DNA from: Nostoc sp. FACHB-152
Lineage (GTDB): Bacteria > Cyanobacteriota > Cyanobacteriia > Cyanobacteriales > Nostocaceae
Assembly: GCF_014697475.1 (NCBI RefSeq)
Contig: NZ_JACJRV010000021.1
Coordinates: 28,418-92,417, forward strand
Length of the DNA: 64,000 nt
Reading direction: 5' to 3'
Part shown: in pieces, positions 17,857 to 26,666 of the stretch
Numbering within the stretch: position 1 is the first letter of the stretch
Layout: every line of letters starts with the position of its first letter
The notes under the pieces: model-generated
What the model was told of the DNA's origin: nothing
Database searches by the model: none
The model's input: only the letters and a program-made list of their open reading frames with translations
Position numbers and translations under genes: made by a program

Positions 17857-18159
17857 TTACACACCATTATCAGATGTGTTGTCAACCGGAGTACCAGCTT
17901 CAAACAAAGGGGTTTCTCTGTTTTCAGCGAGTTCCGCTTTGGCTTCAGCTACGATGTCTTCCCAGGTTTCACCTAGTTCTGCAAAGGCTCCTTTACTTTT
18001 TTCGTAAGCTACAATTCCACCTTTGATGATGGACTTAGCAATGGGTTTACCAATTCCAGCCACCACAGGAATCAGGACGGGTGCGAGTAGAACTGCACCG
18101 ATACCAGCGATAATTCCAGGTGCGCCAGCATCTTCAACTAAATCAGTAATTTTCGGCAT
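17857..18159 (-). CDS. small DUF5132-like membrane protein, PacL-like architecture
   Basis: 100 residues: a short N-terminal segment, a long Gly/Ala/Ile-rich hydrophobic stretch (APGIIAGIGAVLLAPVLIPVV, residues about 13-33, then AKSIIKGGIVAYEKSKG), a helix with ETWEDIVAEAKAELAE, and a loose acidic tail. This order (hydrophobic segment, then Glu/Ala helix, then variable tail) resembles the small PacL/DUF1490 proteins that scaffold P-type ATPases in mycobacteria, though the His-rich metal-binding tail of PacL1 is missing. Position 75 bp downstream of the ATPase gene supports a partnership. Function is inferred from architecture and context only. Confidence 0.75.
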   Translation of the reverse strand: MPKITDLVEDAGAPGIIAGIGAVLLAPVLIPVVAGIGKPIAKSIIKGGIVAYEKSKGAFAELGETWEDIVAEAKAELAENRETPLFEAGTPVDNTSDNGV

Positions 18160-18234
18160 AGTTAAAGTATCTCCAGTTAGATTGAAAGATTGTCAGAAAG
18201 CTATCTACCTTAATCTACCCAAACTCTTATCTCA

Positions 18235-20556
18235 TCATGCTGATGGTAGAGCTTTTTTTGGGGAAGATTTAAGCATTGGACGTAAGCCGTTAACTCCTGC
18301 AACGATTGTTGAACCATTGTTAACTACCGTTGCACCTAAGGGGTTCAGCCCAAATAGCACGGCGATCGCCATTGCTGCAATATTAGGAATAGCAACAATA
18401 CTAGTATTTTGACGAATCAATTTTTGGGCGTTGCGTGCCAGGGCGATCGCTTCTAAAATTCCATGTAAGTCATTTTCCATCAGTACTACATCTGCTGTCT
18501 CACGCGCAATTTCGGAACCGTGAGCAAAAGATATAGAAACATCGGCGTAGGCTAATGCGGGGGAGTCGTTAATTCCATCTCCCACAAATGCAACTGTCTT
18601 GCCTTGTTCATGCAGTTCGCGGACAACGGCGGCTTTTTGTTCGGGGAATGCTTCGGCGTGGGTATTGGCTGGGGCAATTCCGAGTTCTGCTGCTACAGCT
18701 TTAGCTGTACGTTGGTTGTCGCCGGTGAGCATATGAACTTCTACACCTTCGACCGTCAACAGGTGGTTAATCACTTCCCTTGTTTCAGGACGAAGAATAT
18801 CACTATACCTTATTCTACCGAGAAGTTTACCGTTGCTGGCAACATAAATCACCGAATTGACCCGGTTGCTATCTTTGAGAGCTTCCATATCTACGCCTTG
18901 TTGACGCAAGAAGCGTTCGCTACCTACATAAACAGGTTCGCCATCAATTTCAGCTTCGACACCTAAACCGAGTTTATAGTTCCACTTGCTGCGGCTAGGA
19001 ATCACAGTTTTTTGTGCTTCGGCGTAGCGGATGACGGCTTCGGCAACTGGGTGGGTAAGACGCTGTTCGGCGGCGGCGGCTATAGCTAAAACGCGCCCCT
19101 CGGAAACTTCAGGATTAAAACTATCAATACCAATTACCGCAACTTCACCCTTAGTCAAAGTGCCAGTCTTATCAAATACGATGGTATCGACAGATGCGAG
19201 TTGTTCTAAGGCGCGACCACTGCGGATGAGAATCCCGTGTTTGGCGGCGTAAGTTAAGGCTGCTAATACTGTTGTTGGGACTGATACTCTAATTCCTGTG
19301 GCAAAGTCGAGGGTAAGAACACTGGCGGCTCTGGAGGCGTTGCGGGTGACAGCAAACACGCCTGCACCCAGTAATAAGGTGGGGATAACTGCTTTTTCGG
19401 CAATTTTGATGGCGTAGTTTTCCATCCGGGTGTCATGGACTGGTGCTTCTTCCATCAGCTTGATGCTTTGTCCGGCGCGGGTGTCGTTACCTATCCGTTC
19501 TGCCAATATATAGATGCTGCCTTCTCGTACCAGTGTAGAAGCGAAGACGTGTTGTTCTTTGCTCTTCAAGACTGGTACTGATTCACCCGTCAGTTTTTGC
19601 TCATCTAGTAAAGCTTTACCCCGCAGGATAACGCCGTCTACTGGTACTTGTTCGCCAGGATAGACGATTACTGTGTCACCACTCTTAACTTCTTTGATGG
19701 AGATTTGGACTTTCTCACCATCACGCTCTACCCAGACAAATTGCCCTAGGGAATTGAGCAGATCTAATGTCTGCATTTTGGAAGAACGAGCGGTGCGATC
19801 GCGGATATTTTCCCCAATTTCAATTAAACTCAGCATCAATGCTGGTGTGAGAAATTGACCTTGGGCTGTGGTAATCACAATTGCCAACAAATCCAACACA
19901 TCAATCGTCAGTTTCCGCTCCATCACGATTCCAACTACTGCTCGTTGGAATACGGGCAATGTTGCCAGTGCAATGGTTCCAGCCACCATAATTGGTGGTA
20001 CAGATAATCCTAACGGCCCACCTAGCACAGCCAACCCAGTTGCTACAGCCGAAAGTTGCAATCCTGGCCAATTTGCTTCTTGTGCATCATCTTTGGCTTT
20101 TGATGACTTTTTCTGATCCAACAGCACAACGTTGGCATCATTGGCTGTCATAATCAGACAGCTAAGACGCGATCGCATTTTGGCATCGCTAACTGCACTA
20201 GGTTTATAGTTAACAACTAACGATGCAGCCGCAGGTTTAATTTTGACGCTCGTGACGAGGGGATCACCTTCTAATAAAGATTGCAGACGTTGCACATATG
20301 CTGCGTTACTACGCAACTGCGGTATCCGCAACCGCATTCTTCCGGGAACTGCATGGATAACGCTATAGACAACTTTGGGGATATTGCGGTTGGCTAGAGA
20401 AGCTTTGCCATTAGGCTGCGCCAAAATAACCTTGCCATTCTGTTCTACCGCCGATGGATAAACCTTCCTCGCACCTAGAGGAACCTCTTCTTGGGGTTCA
20501 ATTTCCGAAGATTTTTGGACTACGGGCGATGCTAGTTGAGCTGTCAATGGTGTCAT
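18235..20556 (-). CDS. P1B-like P-type ATPase with CxxC-less HMA domain and no CPC motif
   Basis: 773 residues, integral membrane. Residues 61-125 form an HMA-like domain whose metal loop is replaced by VPGRMRLRIPQ. The catalytic core is complete: TGES in the actuator domain, DKTGTLT with phosphorylated D462, the HP motif (RLTHPVAEA), TGDNQRTAKAVAAELGI and GDGINDSPAL. In the membrane helix where P1B pumps carry CPC or SPC, the sequence is DFATGIRVSVPTTV, so the usual transition-metal thiol ligands are absent. C-terminal helices carry VVNNGSTIVAGVNGLRP. It should use ATP to move an ion across the plasma or thylakoid membrane; the ion cannot be read from known motifs. It lies in a minus-strand cluster with further HMA2 proteins. 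Confidence 0.9.
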   Translation of the reverse strand: MTPLTAQLASPVVQKSSEIEPQEEVPLGARKVYPSAVEQNGKVILAQPNGKASLANRNIPKVVYSVIHAVPGRMRLRIPQLRSNAAYVQRLQSLLEGDPLVTSVKIKPAAASLVVNYKPSAVSDAKMRSRLSCLIMTANDANVVLLDQKKSSKAKDDAQEANWPGLQLSAVATGLAVLGGPLGLSVPPIMVAGTIALATLPVFQRAVVGIVMERKLTIDVLDLLAIVITTAQGQFLTPALMLSLIEIGENIRDRTARSSKMQTLDLLNSLGQFVWVERDGEKVQISIKEVKSGDTVIVYPGEQVPVDGVILRGKALLDEQKLTGESVPVLKSKEQHVFASTLVREGSIYILAERIGNDTRAGQSIKLMEEAPVHDTRMENYAIKIAEKAVIPTLLLGAGVFAVTRNASRAASVLTLDFATGIRVSVPTTVLAALTYAAKHGILIRSGRALEQLASVDTIVFDKTGTLTKGEVAVIGIDSFNPEVSEGRVLAIAAAAEQRLTHPVAEAVIRYAEAQKTVIPSRSKWNYKLGLGVEAEIDGEPVYVGSERFLRQQGVDMEALKDSNRVNSVIYVASNGKLLGRIRYSDILRPETREVINHLLTVEGVEVHMLTGDNQRTAKAVAAELGIAPANTHAEAFPEQKAAVVRELHEQGKTVAFVGDGINDSPALAYADVSISFAHGSEIARETADVVLMENDLHGILEAIALARNAQKLIRQNTSIVAIPNIAAMAIAVLFGLNPLGATVVNNGSTIVAGVNGLRPMLKSSPKKALPSA

Positions 20557-20686
20557 GCTTGATCTCGCTAAAAGTGATGGAAAACTTGGTTAATCATGCA
20601 GCAGGCTCTAATTTTCGAGCGTAAGCTGTCTCGCCAATCAATTAAGACTGGTAAGCTACTGCAAAAAAGATTTGCTGATGATGTTG

Positions 20687-20992
20687 TTAAATTCTGCTGG
20701 CTGGGATGGCGGCGATACCTGCCGTTGCTTCGTTGGCAGATTGAATCAGACTCTTGAAATGCGTTATTGCTGCTTCTACAACACTGGGCGTTCGCCCTTG
20801 AGAGTCTCGCAGTATCCTATTTGTATAGGTGATATTGATTCGTTTTATCACCAATGGATCTGCGTTGAGCAAGTTCTCTAAGCGTTGCACATATTGATAG
20901 CAATTACGAATTATCTTGTTTGGTTGGGCTGCTATTTTCCAGGGGCTTTCCCCAGGAGGCTGCGATGCCGATGAGGATACTGAACCCTCCAT
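20687..20992 (-). CDS. small decayed or divergent HMA2-like protein
   Basis: About 101 residues from the ATG at 20992, which sits eight bases after AGGAGG; an ATG at 20998 abuts the ribosome site. The core YVQRLENLLNADPLV is nearly the same as YVQRLQSLLEGDPLV of the adjacent ATPase, and ITHFKSLIQSANEATAG matches the end of that HMA domain (MRSRLSCLIMTANDAN). The PGRxRxR loop is gone: PNKIIRNC stands in its place. It may be a drifting duplicate of the ATPase N-terminal domain that still has a good start, or a specialised accessory protein. It lies between the ATPase and the two-domain HMA protein. Confidence 0.6.
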   Translation of the reverse strand: MEGSVSSSASQPPGESPWKIAAQPNKIIRNCYQYVQRLENLLNADPLVIKRINITYTNRILRDSQGRTPSVVEAAITHFKSLIQSANEATAGIAAIPASRI

Positions 20993-21024
20993 TTTCATCC
21001 TCCTGTGTTCCTTAACGGAACGCT

Positions 21025-22194
21025 CTACAACGGAAAGTTCGCCATATAGGCTAAAGAAAAAGACATAGCTGCGGGCTTCATGTCAGCCCATAAGCTGGAT
21101 ATGTTTAAATTATTACTTTTTGTTGATGTGTTTGTTGTATCTGGCGATACAACAGGCTGGGTAATTTGCTCTAGAGGCTGTTGTGGCTCTACAGTTTGCA
21201 CAGGAGGTTTGGGCGGATTTGTCTGTAAAGCCAATTCCATAAGTTTTACCCAATGGTTAAGGGCTACATGACTCGGTTGATATGCGATCGCAATTGATCC
21301 TGCATCGCAATTTATCCGCAGGTTAGTTACTTGAGCATCGGTTTTTAACAACCTTTCTAACCGCCGTGCGTAGGCTTGATCCTGGGCAATACGTGGTACA
21401 TGGAACCTAATCCTGCCAGGAATAGTATGAACTACAGTGTAGGCAATATTTGCTGACGGTTTTACGTCTTGCCTAACTGGTTCAACAACAGGTTTAGTTA
21501 CTAGTTGTGTCAATTTAGGTTTTGCAGTTATTTTATTTGGTTTTACAGATTGGCGATCGCTAGTTTTAGCATCAGCTTGTGACTGCTGGTTGCCTTCTAA
21601 TTTAGCGATTTGCGATTCTAAATAGTCAATCACCCAACGGGTGGTATCTGCGGTAATCATATAGACCGGGATGGATTTTAATCCACTAATTCCTAGTCCT
21701 CCTGTCACCGCTAACCCTGTCATTAAGGGGATGAGAGAGATAGTCTGCTCTATCCAAAAATTAGGGGATTTCCACGCAGCAAAGGGATCTCTGCGACTCT
21801 CTGACTCAGGCGAAGTTGGGTCAGGATGAATATTCAATTTTCCTAGTATAGTCAACATTTGCGGTAATGCTAGCTGGTTTTCATCAAATGTGACTACCAA
21901 ACTGCTTGTTTGCTGATTGGTAGAAACTTCTTTGACACCTTTGCATTGCTGTAAATGTTGAGATACTGCTTCTAGTCTTGAGTTCAAACTATCATCAGTA
22001 GCGCGGATGCGAATGCGACCGTGTGTGGTATGTACAATCTGTATACCACCAGTTGGCAAATCCATTGCTTGCTGTGCATTTGCTATGGTGTGTTTAGTCA
22101 CTTTTACTTCGTCGCTGTGACGCTGACTAGAGATTAAGTCAGGAGACAGAGCCTCTTTCGGACTTAACCCGCGACTACTGAGAGTTTTGGTCAT
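21025..22194 (-). CDS. protein with two CxxC-less HMA2-like domains and a hydrophobic hairpin
   Basis: 389 residues, first gene of the minus-strand ATPase cluster. Domain 1 (about 52-115) starts HTTHGRIRIRATDD; domain 2 (about 253-320) starts HTIPGRIRFHVPRIAQDQAYARRLERLLKTDAQV and ends IAIAYQPSHVALNHW. Between them, residues 148-185 are hydrophobic (TISLIPLMTGLAVTGGLGISG) and probably membrane-associated, followed by a Pro/Lys/Gln-rich linker (200-245). Neither domain has CxxC. The cluster context and the shared PGRxR motif suggest that it works with the P-type ATPase, perhaps in ion delivery or scaffolding; this is inference. Upstream lies a 96-bp gap to def. Confidence 0.8.
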   Translation of the reverse strand: MTKTLSSRGLSPKEALSPDLISSQRHSDEVKVTKHTIANAQQAMDLPTGGIQIVHTTHGRIRIRATDDSLNSRLEAVSQHLQQCKGVKEVSTNQQTSSLVVTFDENQLALPQMLTILGKLNIHPDPTSPESESRRDPFAAWKSPNFWIEQTISLIPLMTGLAVTGGLGISGLKSIPVYMITADTTRWVIDYLESQIAKLEGNQQSQADAKTSDRQSVKPNKITAKPKLTQLVTKPVVEPVRQDVKPSANIAYTVVHTIPGRIRFHVPRIAQDQAYARRLERLLKTDAQVTNLRINCDAGSIAIAYQPSHVALNHWVKLMELALQTNPPKPPVQTVEPQQPLEQITQPVVSPDTTNTSTKSNNLNISSLWADMKPAAMSFSLAYMANFPL

Positions 22195-22290
22195 TTACTC
22201 GATAGTTGCACCAAGGCTAAAAGGTTAACGTTAGGTTAAATATAACCTATAACTTCGGTATATGATCTACTTTTCAAGATTTATTTTAGT

Positions 22291-22824
22291 TTAAGTAATG
22301 TTAATAACACGTTTTTGATACTCTTGCTCGGTGATTATATGGTGGGTACTTTCGATGCGATCTATAAATACAATCCCATCCAGATGATCGTATTCATGCT
22401 GAAAAATCCGCGCTACAAAGTCATGGAATTTTTGCTTTTGTAAATTACCGTAGCGGTCATAATATTCAACTTCAATAGTCTGATATCTAGGTACTAATCC
22501 TCTAATACCAGGAATACACAAACAACCTTCCCATCCCTTAACAATTTCTGAAGAATGCGACACTATCCTAGGGTTGATCATGGCAGTGGGTTCCATTGTA
22601 GGAGCATTGGGATACCTGGGATTTGGGCGAGAAGCCACAATAAATAAACGCTTTTGTTCGGCAACTTGTGGTGCTGCTATACCGACACCATTTGCTTGAG
22701 CGACTGTGGCAATTAAATCATCAATTAATTTTTGAATTTTTTCGTCATGAATATCATCAACCCAAGCAGCTTTTTGGCGAACTATTGGGTCGCCTAATTG
22801 GGAAATTGGTAGTAAGTCAGCCAT
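22291..22824 (-). CDS. def: peptide deformylase
   Basis: 177 residues, the usual length. The three family motifs are present: GVGIAAPQV (46-54), EGCLCIPG (99-106, with metal-ligand C101) and QHEYDHLDG (142-150, with H143 and H147 as metal ligands and catalytic E144). The second motif reads EGCLC where EGCLS is usual, a minor variation. The enzyme removes the N-formyl group from nascent proteins in the cytoplasm and needs Fe(II) or a similar ion. It is not beside fmt, its common partner elsewhere. Cyanobacteria often carry more than one deformylase. Confidence 0.96.
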   Translation of the reverse strand: MADLLPISQLGDPIVRQKAAWVDDIHDEKIQKLIDDLIATVAQANGVGIAAPQVAEQKRLFIVASRPNPRYPNAPTMEPTAMINPRIVSHSSEIVKGWEGCLCIPGIRGLVPRYQTIEVEYYDRYGNLQKQKFHDFVARIFQHEYDHLDGIVFIDRIESTHHIITEQEYQKRVINIT

Positions 22825-23096
22825 ATTATAAACTCCCGTAAATTAGTGGGAAATAATGAATGTTATATATACATATTTAAATAAAAATCGACAATTAACA
22901 ATTGTCAATTTTTACTAACATAAAATTTTCTAATGATTTACATCCAATCTTCTTAACCTCAAGCCCAAAAAACAGTAACCAGGCTTGTAAACCTCATCTG
23001 GTCTGGGTTTTATGAGATATTTATGGCTAAGTCTATATTTCAGACTACCCTAGCCTGCGGCAAGCCCCTGCGCGTCTACACACTTCATATCTTTAG

Positions 23097-24356
23097 TTAG
23101 CTTTCGCGTTGTACTGGTAGAGGTGCAGGATTCACAGGGATTTGAGTAATTTGTCCGTTACGCTCGACTTGTACTTGTAAAGGATTACCGATTTGGCTGT
23201 TTTCTACCAGCCTTTGTACTTCTTCAACTGTAGTTACAGACTGACCGTTAATTTGTCGAATCACATCCCCAGGTCTAAGTCCCGCCACAGCAGCTGGAGA
23301 GCGAGAGACAATACTGACTAACAATACACCTTTATCTGCTGCAATATTCAGGCGATCGCCAAATTTATCATTAATCCTTTGTTTAACTTCTGGTGTCAGC
23401 GTCACCATTTGCACACCCAAATAAGGATGGTCAACTCGGCCTTTACTAATTAATTGTTGAGCAATTTTCTGTACTGTGTTGATGGGAATGGCAAATCCCA
23501 AACCTTGCGCGCCGCGAAGAATGGCTGTATTCATTCCAATTACTTGACCCCGCGCGTTCAGTAATGGCCCACCAGAGTTACCAGGGTTAATCGCTGCGTC
23601 TGTTTGAATATAGTCAACACGTTTGTCACTCGCACCAATGTCGCTACTAGAACGACCTGTAGCACTAATAATCCCCGATGTTACAGTATTGTTTAAACCT
23701 AAAGGATTGCCGATCGCAATTACCGCCTCTCCTGGTTGTAATGCCTCAGAATTGCCTAATGATATAGTTGGCAGGTTATTAGCATCTATTTTAATTACCG
23801 CTACGTCTGTTACTGGGTCTTCGCCCAACACTTTGCCATCAAAAGTTCTACCATCTTTGAGGGTAACGGTCACAGCGTCCGCCCCATCAACCACGTGGGA
23901 GTTCGTCAAAATCTGACCAGAGGAACTAATAATAAATCCTGAACCACTACCCCGTTCAACTCTTTGTCTAGGTTGGACATCGCCAAAAAATCGCCTAAAA
24001 AACGGATCGTTAAATTCTTCTGGTATACGAGATGTCACAGTTCTAGCAGAGTCAATACGCACAACTGCACCGCCAACATTACGTACTACTCCAACTACAT
24101 AATTAGGATCTCCAGATGTAGAGATAATTGGTGGAATTGCGATCGCAGTTTCAGGGTTAGCAGTTTTAGAATCGGGAACCAATGGCTGATTTGGAGAATT
24201 TTCCAAGCTTTTACCTGATAAAAGACCACAACCTCCAACAGACACCACTGCTAACCCACTAAGTAGCATTAACTTTACACTGGTTGATGCGCTTGAGAGA
24301 AACCAACCCTTGCTATCCATTTTTTGTCGTTGACAATCATACACTTGTGTCTTCAT
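23097..24356 (-). CDS. HtrA/Deg-family serine protease with PDZ domain, likely lipoprotein
   Basis: 419 residues. The N-terminal hydrophobic segment (MLLSGLAVVSVGGCG, residues 30-44) ends in a possible lipobox with C43, so the protein may be lipid-anchored on the outer face of the plasma membrane; an alternative start at M13 leaves this unchanged. The trypsin-like domain has the triad H154 (TNSHVVDG), D184 (DVAVIKID) and S261 (NPGNSGGPLL). One PDZ domain follows (about 305-410, LLVSIVSRSPAAVAGLRPGDVIRQINGQSV). This is the HhoA/HhoB/HtrA type of cyanobacteria, acting in periplasmic protein quality control and stress. It is divergent from dnaA by 166 bp. Confidence 0.94.
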   Translation of the reverse strand: MKTQVYDCQRQKMDSKGWFLSSASTSVKLMLLSGLAVVSVGGCGLLSGKSLENSPNQPLVPDSKTANPETAIAIPPIISTSGDPNYVVGVVRNVGGAVVRIDSARTVTSRIPEEFNDPFFRRFFGDVQPRQRVERGSGSGFIISSSGQILTNSHVVDGADAVTVTLKDGRTFDGKVLGEDPVTDVAVIKIDANNLPTISLGNSEALQPGEAVIAIGNPLGLNNTVTSGIISATGRSSSDIGASDKRVDYIQTDAAINPGNSGGPLLNARGQVIGMNTAILRGAQGLGFAIPINTVQKIAQQLISKGRVDHPYLGVQMVTLTPEVKQRINDKFGDRLNIAADKGVLLVSIVSRSPAAVAGLRPGDVIRQINGQSVTTVEEVQRLVENSQIGNPLQVQVERNGQITQIPVNPAPLPVQRES

Positions 24357-24522
24357 GTGTCTTTGCTTCTCCGTGTTAGTCTGTGGGTGCTAGGATAATG
24401 CCTACTGGGTGGCCCCAACATGATTACAACTCAAACTTTGCTCTAGGTCTAGAGCAACCGAGTTTTAAATTGTGCTTGCTTATATCTTCTATTGTGGCGA
24501 TTAGCAGCAAAGGTAATAGGTA

Positions 24523-25911
24523 ATGGAAATTTCTCTTGACAGTCTATGGTCTCAGGTGCTAGAACGCCTACAACTAGAATTATCCCGTCCTACCTTTGAA
24601 ACTTGGATTAAAACTGCTAATGCGGAGCGATTAGAAAATAATTGCTTAGTAATCATTACTCCAAACCCTTTTGCCCGTAATTGGCTACAGAAGTATTACA
24701 TCAATACTATTGCTAATGTCGTGCAGAGTATTTTGGGGCATCCAGTCGAAATTTATATTACAGTTGCCAAAGGTGAGGAAGTTCCACAATCAGATGAACG
24801 AGAAAGTACATGGGAATTTTCTAATCCCAAGATTGCGCCTGAAAGTGTGCCGCCAAAAAACCAGACAAACACAGAATTAAACTCGAAATATGTATTCTCT
24901 CGATTTGTTGTTGGGGCTAATAACCGGATGGCACACGCCGCATCCTTAGCCGTTGCAGAATACCCAGGTAGAGAGTTTAATCCCCTATTTTTATGTGGTG
25001 GTGTGGGCTTAGGTAAAACTCACCTCATGCAAGCCATTGGTCATTATCGTTGGGAAATTTGCCCAGATTCTAAAATATTTTACGTTTCTTGTGAGCAGTT
25101 TACTAACGATTTAATTACAGCTATCCGCAAAGATAGTATGCAAAGCTTTCGAGAACACTATCGGGCGGCTAATGTACTGTTAGTAGATGATATTCAGTTT
25201 ATTGAAGGTAAGGAATATACTCAAGAAGAATTTTTCCATACTTTTAATACATTACATGAAGCTGGCAAACAAGTTGTGATTGCTTCTGACCGTCCGCCAA
25301 ACCAAATTCCCCAACTGCAAGAGAGGTTGTCTTCGCGGTTTTCTATGGGCTTAATTGCTGATATTCAGCCGCCTGATTTAGAAACGAGAATGGCGATTTT
25401 ACAGAAAAAAGCTGAGTATGAAAATATTCGCTTGCCCAAGGATGTGATTGAGTATATAGCAACTAACTACACTTCTAATATTCGAGAATTAGAAGGAGCA
25501 TTAATCAGGGCTTTGGCATATATTTCGATTTGGGGTTTGCCCATGACAGTCGAAAATATTACCCCAGTTTTAGAAACGCCGAGTGAGAAAGTAGCCGCTA
25601 CCCCAGAGGCAATTTTAACGGCTATTGCTGATACTTTTGATGTCTCAATTGAAGACCTCAAAAGTAACTCACGACGGCGGGAAATTAGCTGGGCGCGACA
25701 AATCGGGATGTATTTAATGCGCCAATACACTGGTTTAAGTTTTCCGAGAATTGGTGAGGAGTTTGGTGGTAAGGATCATACAACAGTGTTATATAGTTGT
25801 GAGAAAATTACTCAACTTAGAGAAAGCGATCGCAATTTAGTACAAACTCTCCGACAACTTAGCGATCGCATTAACATGACTAGCCGTTCTCAAAAATCAT
25901 CAAGAAATTAA
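24523..25911 (+). CDS. dnaA: chromosomal replication initiator DnaA
   Basis: 462 residues with all four domains: domain I (1-80, [22 protein letters not shown]), a linker, the AAA+ domain with Walker [17 protein letters not shown], Walker [25 protein letters not shown] and sensor motifs ([22 protein letters not shown]), and the DNA-binding domain IV with the signature [19 protein letters not shown]. DnaA-ATP binds DnaA boxes and opens the origin. A cluster of six TTTTCCACA boxes follows immediately, so this gene probably sits at oriC. The ribosome site lies in AAAGGTAATAGGTA just before the ATG. Confidence 0.97.
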   Translation: MEISLDSLWSQVLERLQLELSRPTFETWIKTANAERLENNCLVIITPNPFARNWLQKYYINTIANVVQSILGHPVEIYITVAKGEEVPQSDERESTWEFSNPKIAPESVPPKNQTNTELNSKYVFSRFVVGANNRMAHAASLAVAEYPGREFNPLFLCGGVGLGKTHLMQAIGHYRWEICPDSKIFYVSCEQFTNDLITAIRKDSMQSFREHYRAANVLLVDDIQFIEGKEYTQEEFFHTFNTLHEAGKQVVIASDRPPNQIPQLQERLSSRFSMGLIADIQPPDLETRMAILQKKAEYENIRLPKDVIEYIATNYTSNIRELEGALIRALAYISIWGLPMTVENITPVLETPSEKVAATPEAILTAIADTFDVSIEDLKSNSRRREISWARQIGMYLMRQYTGLSFPRIGEEFGGKDHTTVLYSCEKITQLRESDRNLVQTLRQLSDRINMTSRSQKSSRN

Positions 25912-26150
25912 TCTTGAGTTTTCCACAGGCTACACTCTGATCATCTATCTCAATAGTTAAAAAACAAATTAAAAATATTAAGTTAAGTATAAAAAACGTT
26001 TAAATCTAAATTTTTCTGGGGAAAAATAATTATTTTTTGTGGAAAAACCTCAACGATTCTGTGGAAAACCTCATCAAGTATAATTACCTTGTGGAAAATC
26101 CTTAATAGTTTTCCACAAGTTTTCCACAGATATTAACAGGTCAGGAAGAA
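25912..26150. other. probable replication origin (oriC) with six DnaA boxes
   Basis: Perfect copies of TTTTCCACA occur at 25919-25927, 26109-26117 and 26120-26128, and of its complement TGTGGAAAA at 26038-26046, 26060-26068 and 26090-26098. Between the first and second boxes (25950-26037) lies a very AT-rich stretch that could be the unwinding element. Clustering directly downstream of dnaA is the classic origin layout. Some cyanobacteria replicate independently of DnaA, so function is not certain. Confidence 0.75.
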
Positions 26151-26206
26151 GGGTGTGGGGTGTAGAAGAATGGGTGTAGGGTGTAGGGTTTAGGGGAAGA
26201 AGGACT
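26151..26206. repeat. G-rich heptamer repeat (GGGTGTA type)
   Basis: Units GGGTGTG, GGGTGTA and GGGTTTA recur with small interruptions, a heptanucleotide repeat of the kind scattered through heterocystous cyanobacteria. It lies between the putative origin and the HTH gene; no gene is visible in the remaining bases to 26383. Confidence 0.7.
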
Positions 26207-26383
26207 GTGACTCGTCTTCTAGTTTTGCGTTGCTCACGATTAATCAATCCCCACACCCTGTTTTGGTCAACCGTATTGGGATCACCCCTAGGATAGATAA
26301 GTTTATGAATTTATCCGCCGAAAATAGAATGTATAGCAGACGCTATACCCAATAGCTGCATCTGCTTGATCTATTGAGTTCTT

Positions 26384-26647
26384 ATGGTTAAAAAAACACT
26401 GGCTCTTGGGCAACCAGAAGTTAGCCATCTCATTCGCAAACTTCGGCACTTAACCGGACTAAGCCAAGAACAGTTTGCAGAAAAACTAGGAGTTGCGTTC
26501 AGTACCATTAATCGATGGGAAAATGGGCATATGCAGCCCTCACCTCTGGCTCTCAAGCAAATCAAAACGATGCTCAGTGAGTTAAGTCGTTCACCGGTTG
26601 TTGAGCTTCAGGATCAGAGCCAAACTCTGTTAGATAAATACTTTTAG
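26384..26647 (+). CDS. XRE-family helix-turn-helix regulator
   Basis: 87 residues. The helix-turn-helix (residues about 14-65) reads VSHLIRKLRHLTGLSQEQFAEKLGVAFSTINRWENGHMQPSPLALKQI, a textbook Cro/C1-type domain including the LGVAFSTINRWE recognition helix. It has no effector domain and ends 19 bp before the hybrid kinase gene, so they are probably co-transcribed. It may autoregulate the operon or be controlled by the kinase; both are inferences. Confidence 0.9.
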   Translation: MVKKTLALGQPEVSHLIRKLRHLTGLSQEQFAEKLGVAFSTINRWENGHMQPSPLALKQIKTMLSELSRSPVVELQDQSQTLLDKYF

Positions 26648-26666
26648 AGGCGGAGTTAAGTATTCA

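Noticed and set aside
17804..18026. plus-strand ORFs opposite the DUF5132-like gene
   Set aside because: They are shadows of the minus-strand gene and have no ribosome site or homology-like pattern.
18235..20556. copper or zinc P1B ATPase (CopA/ZntA)
   Set aside because: Neither CxxC in the HMA domain nor CPC in the membrane helix is present, so a Cu or Zn assignment is not supported.
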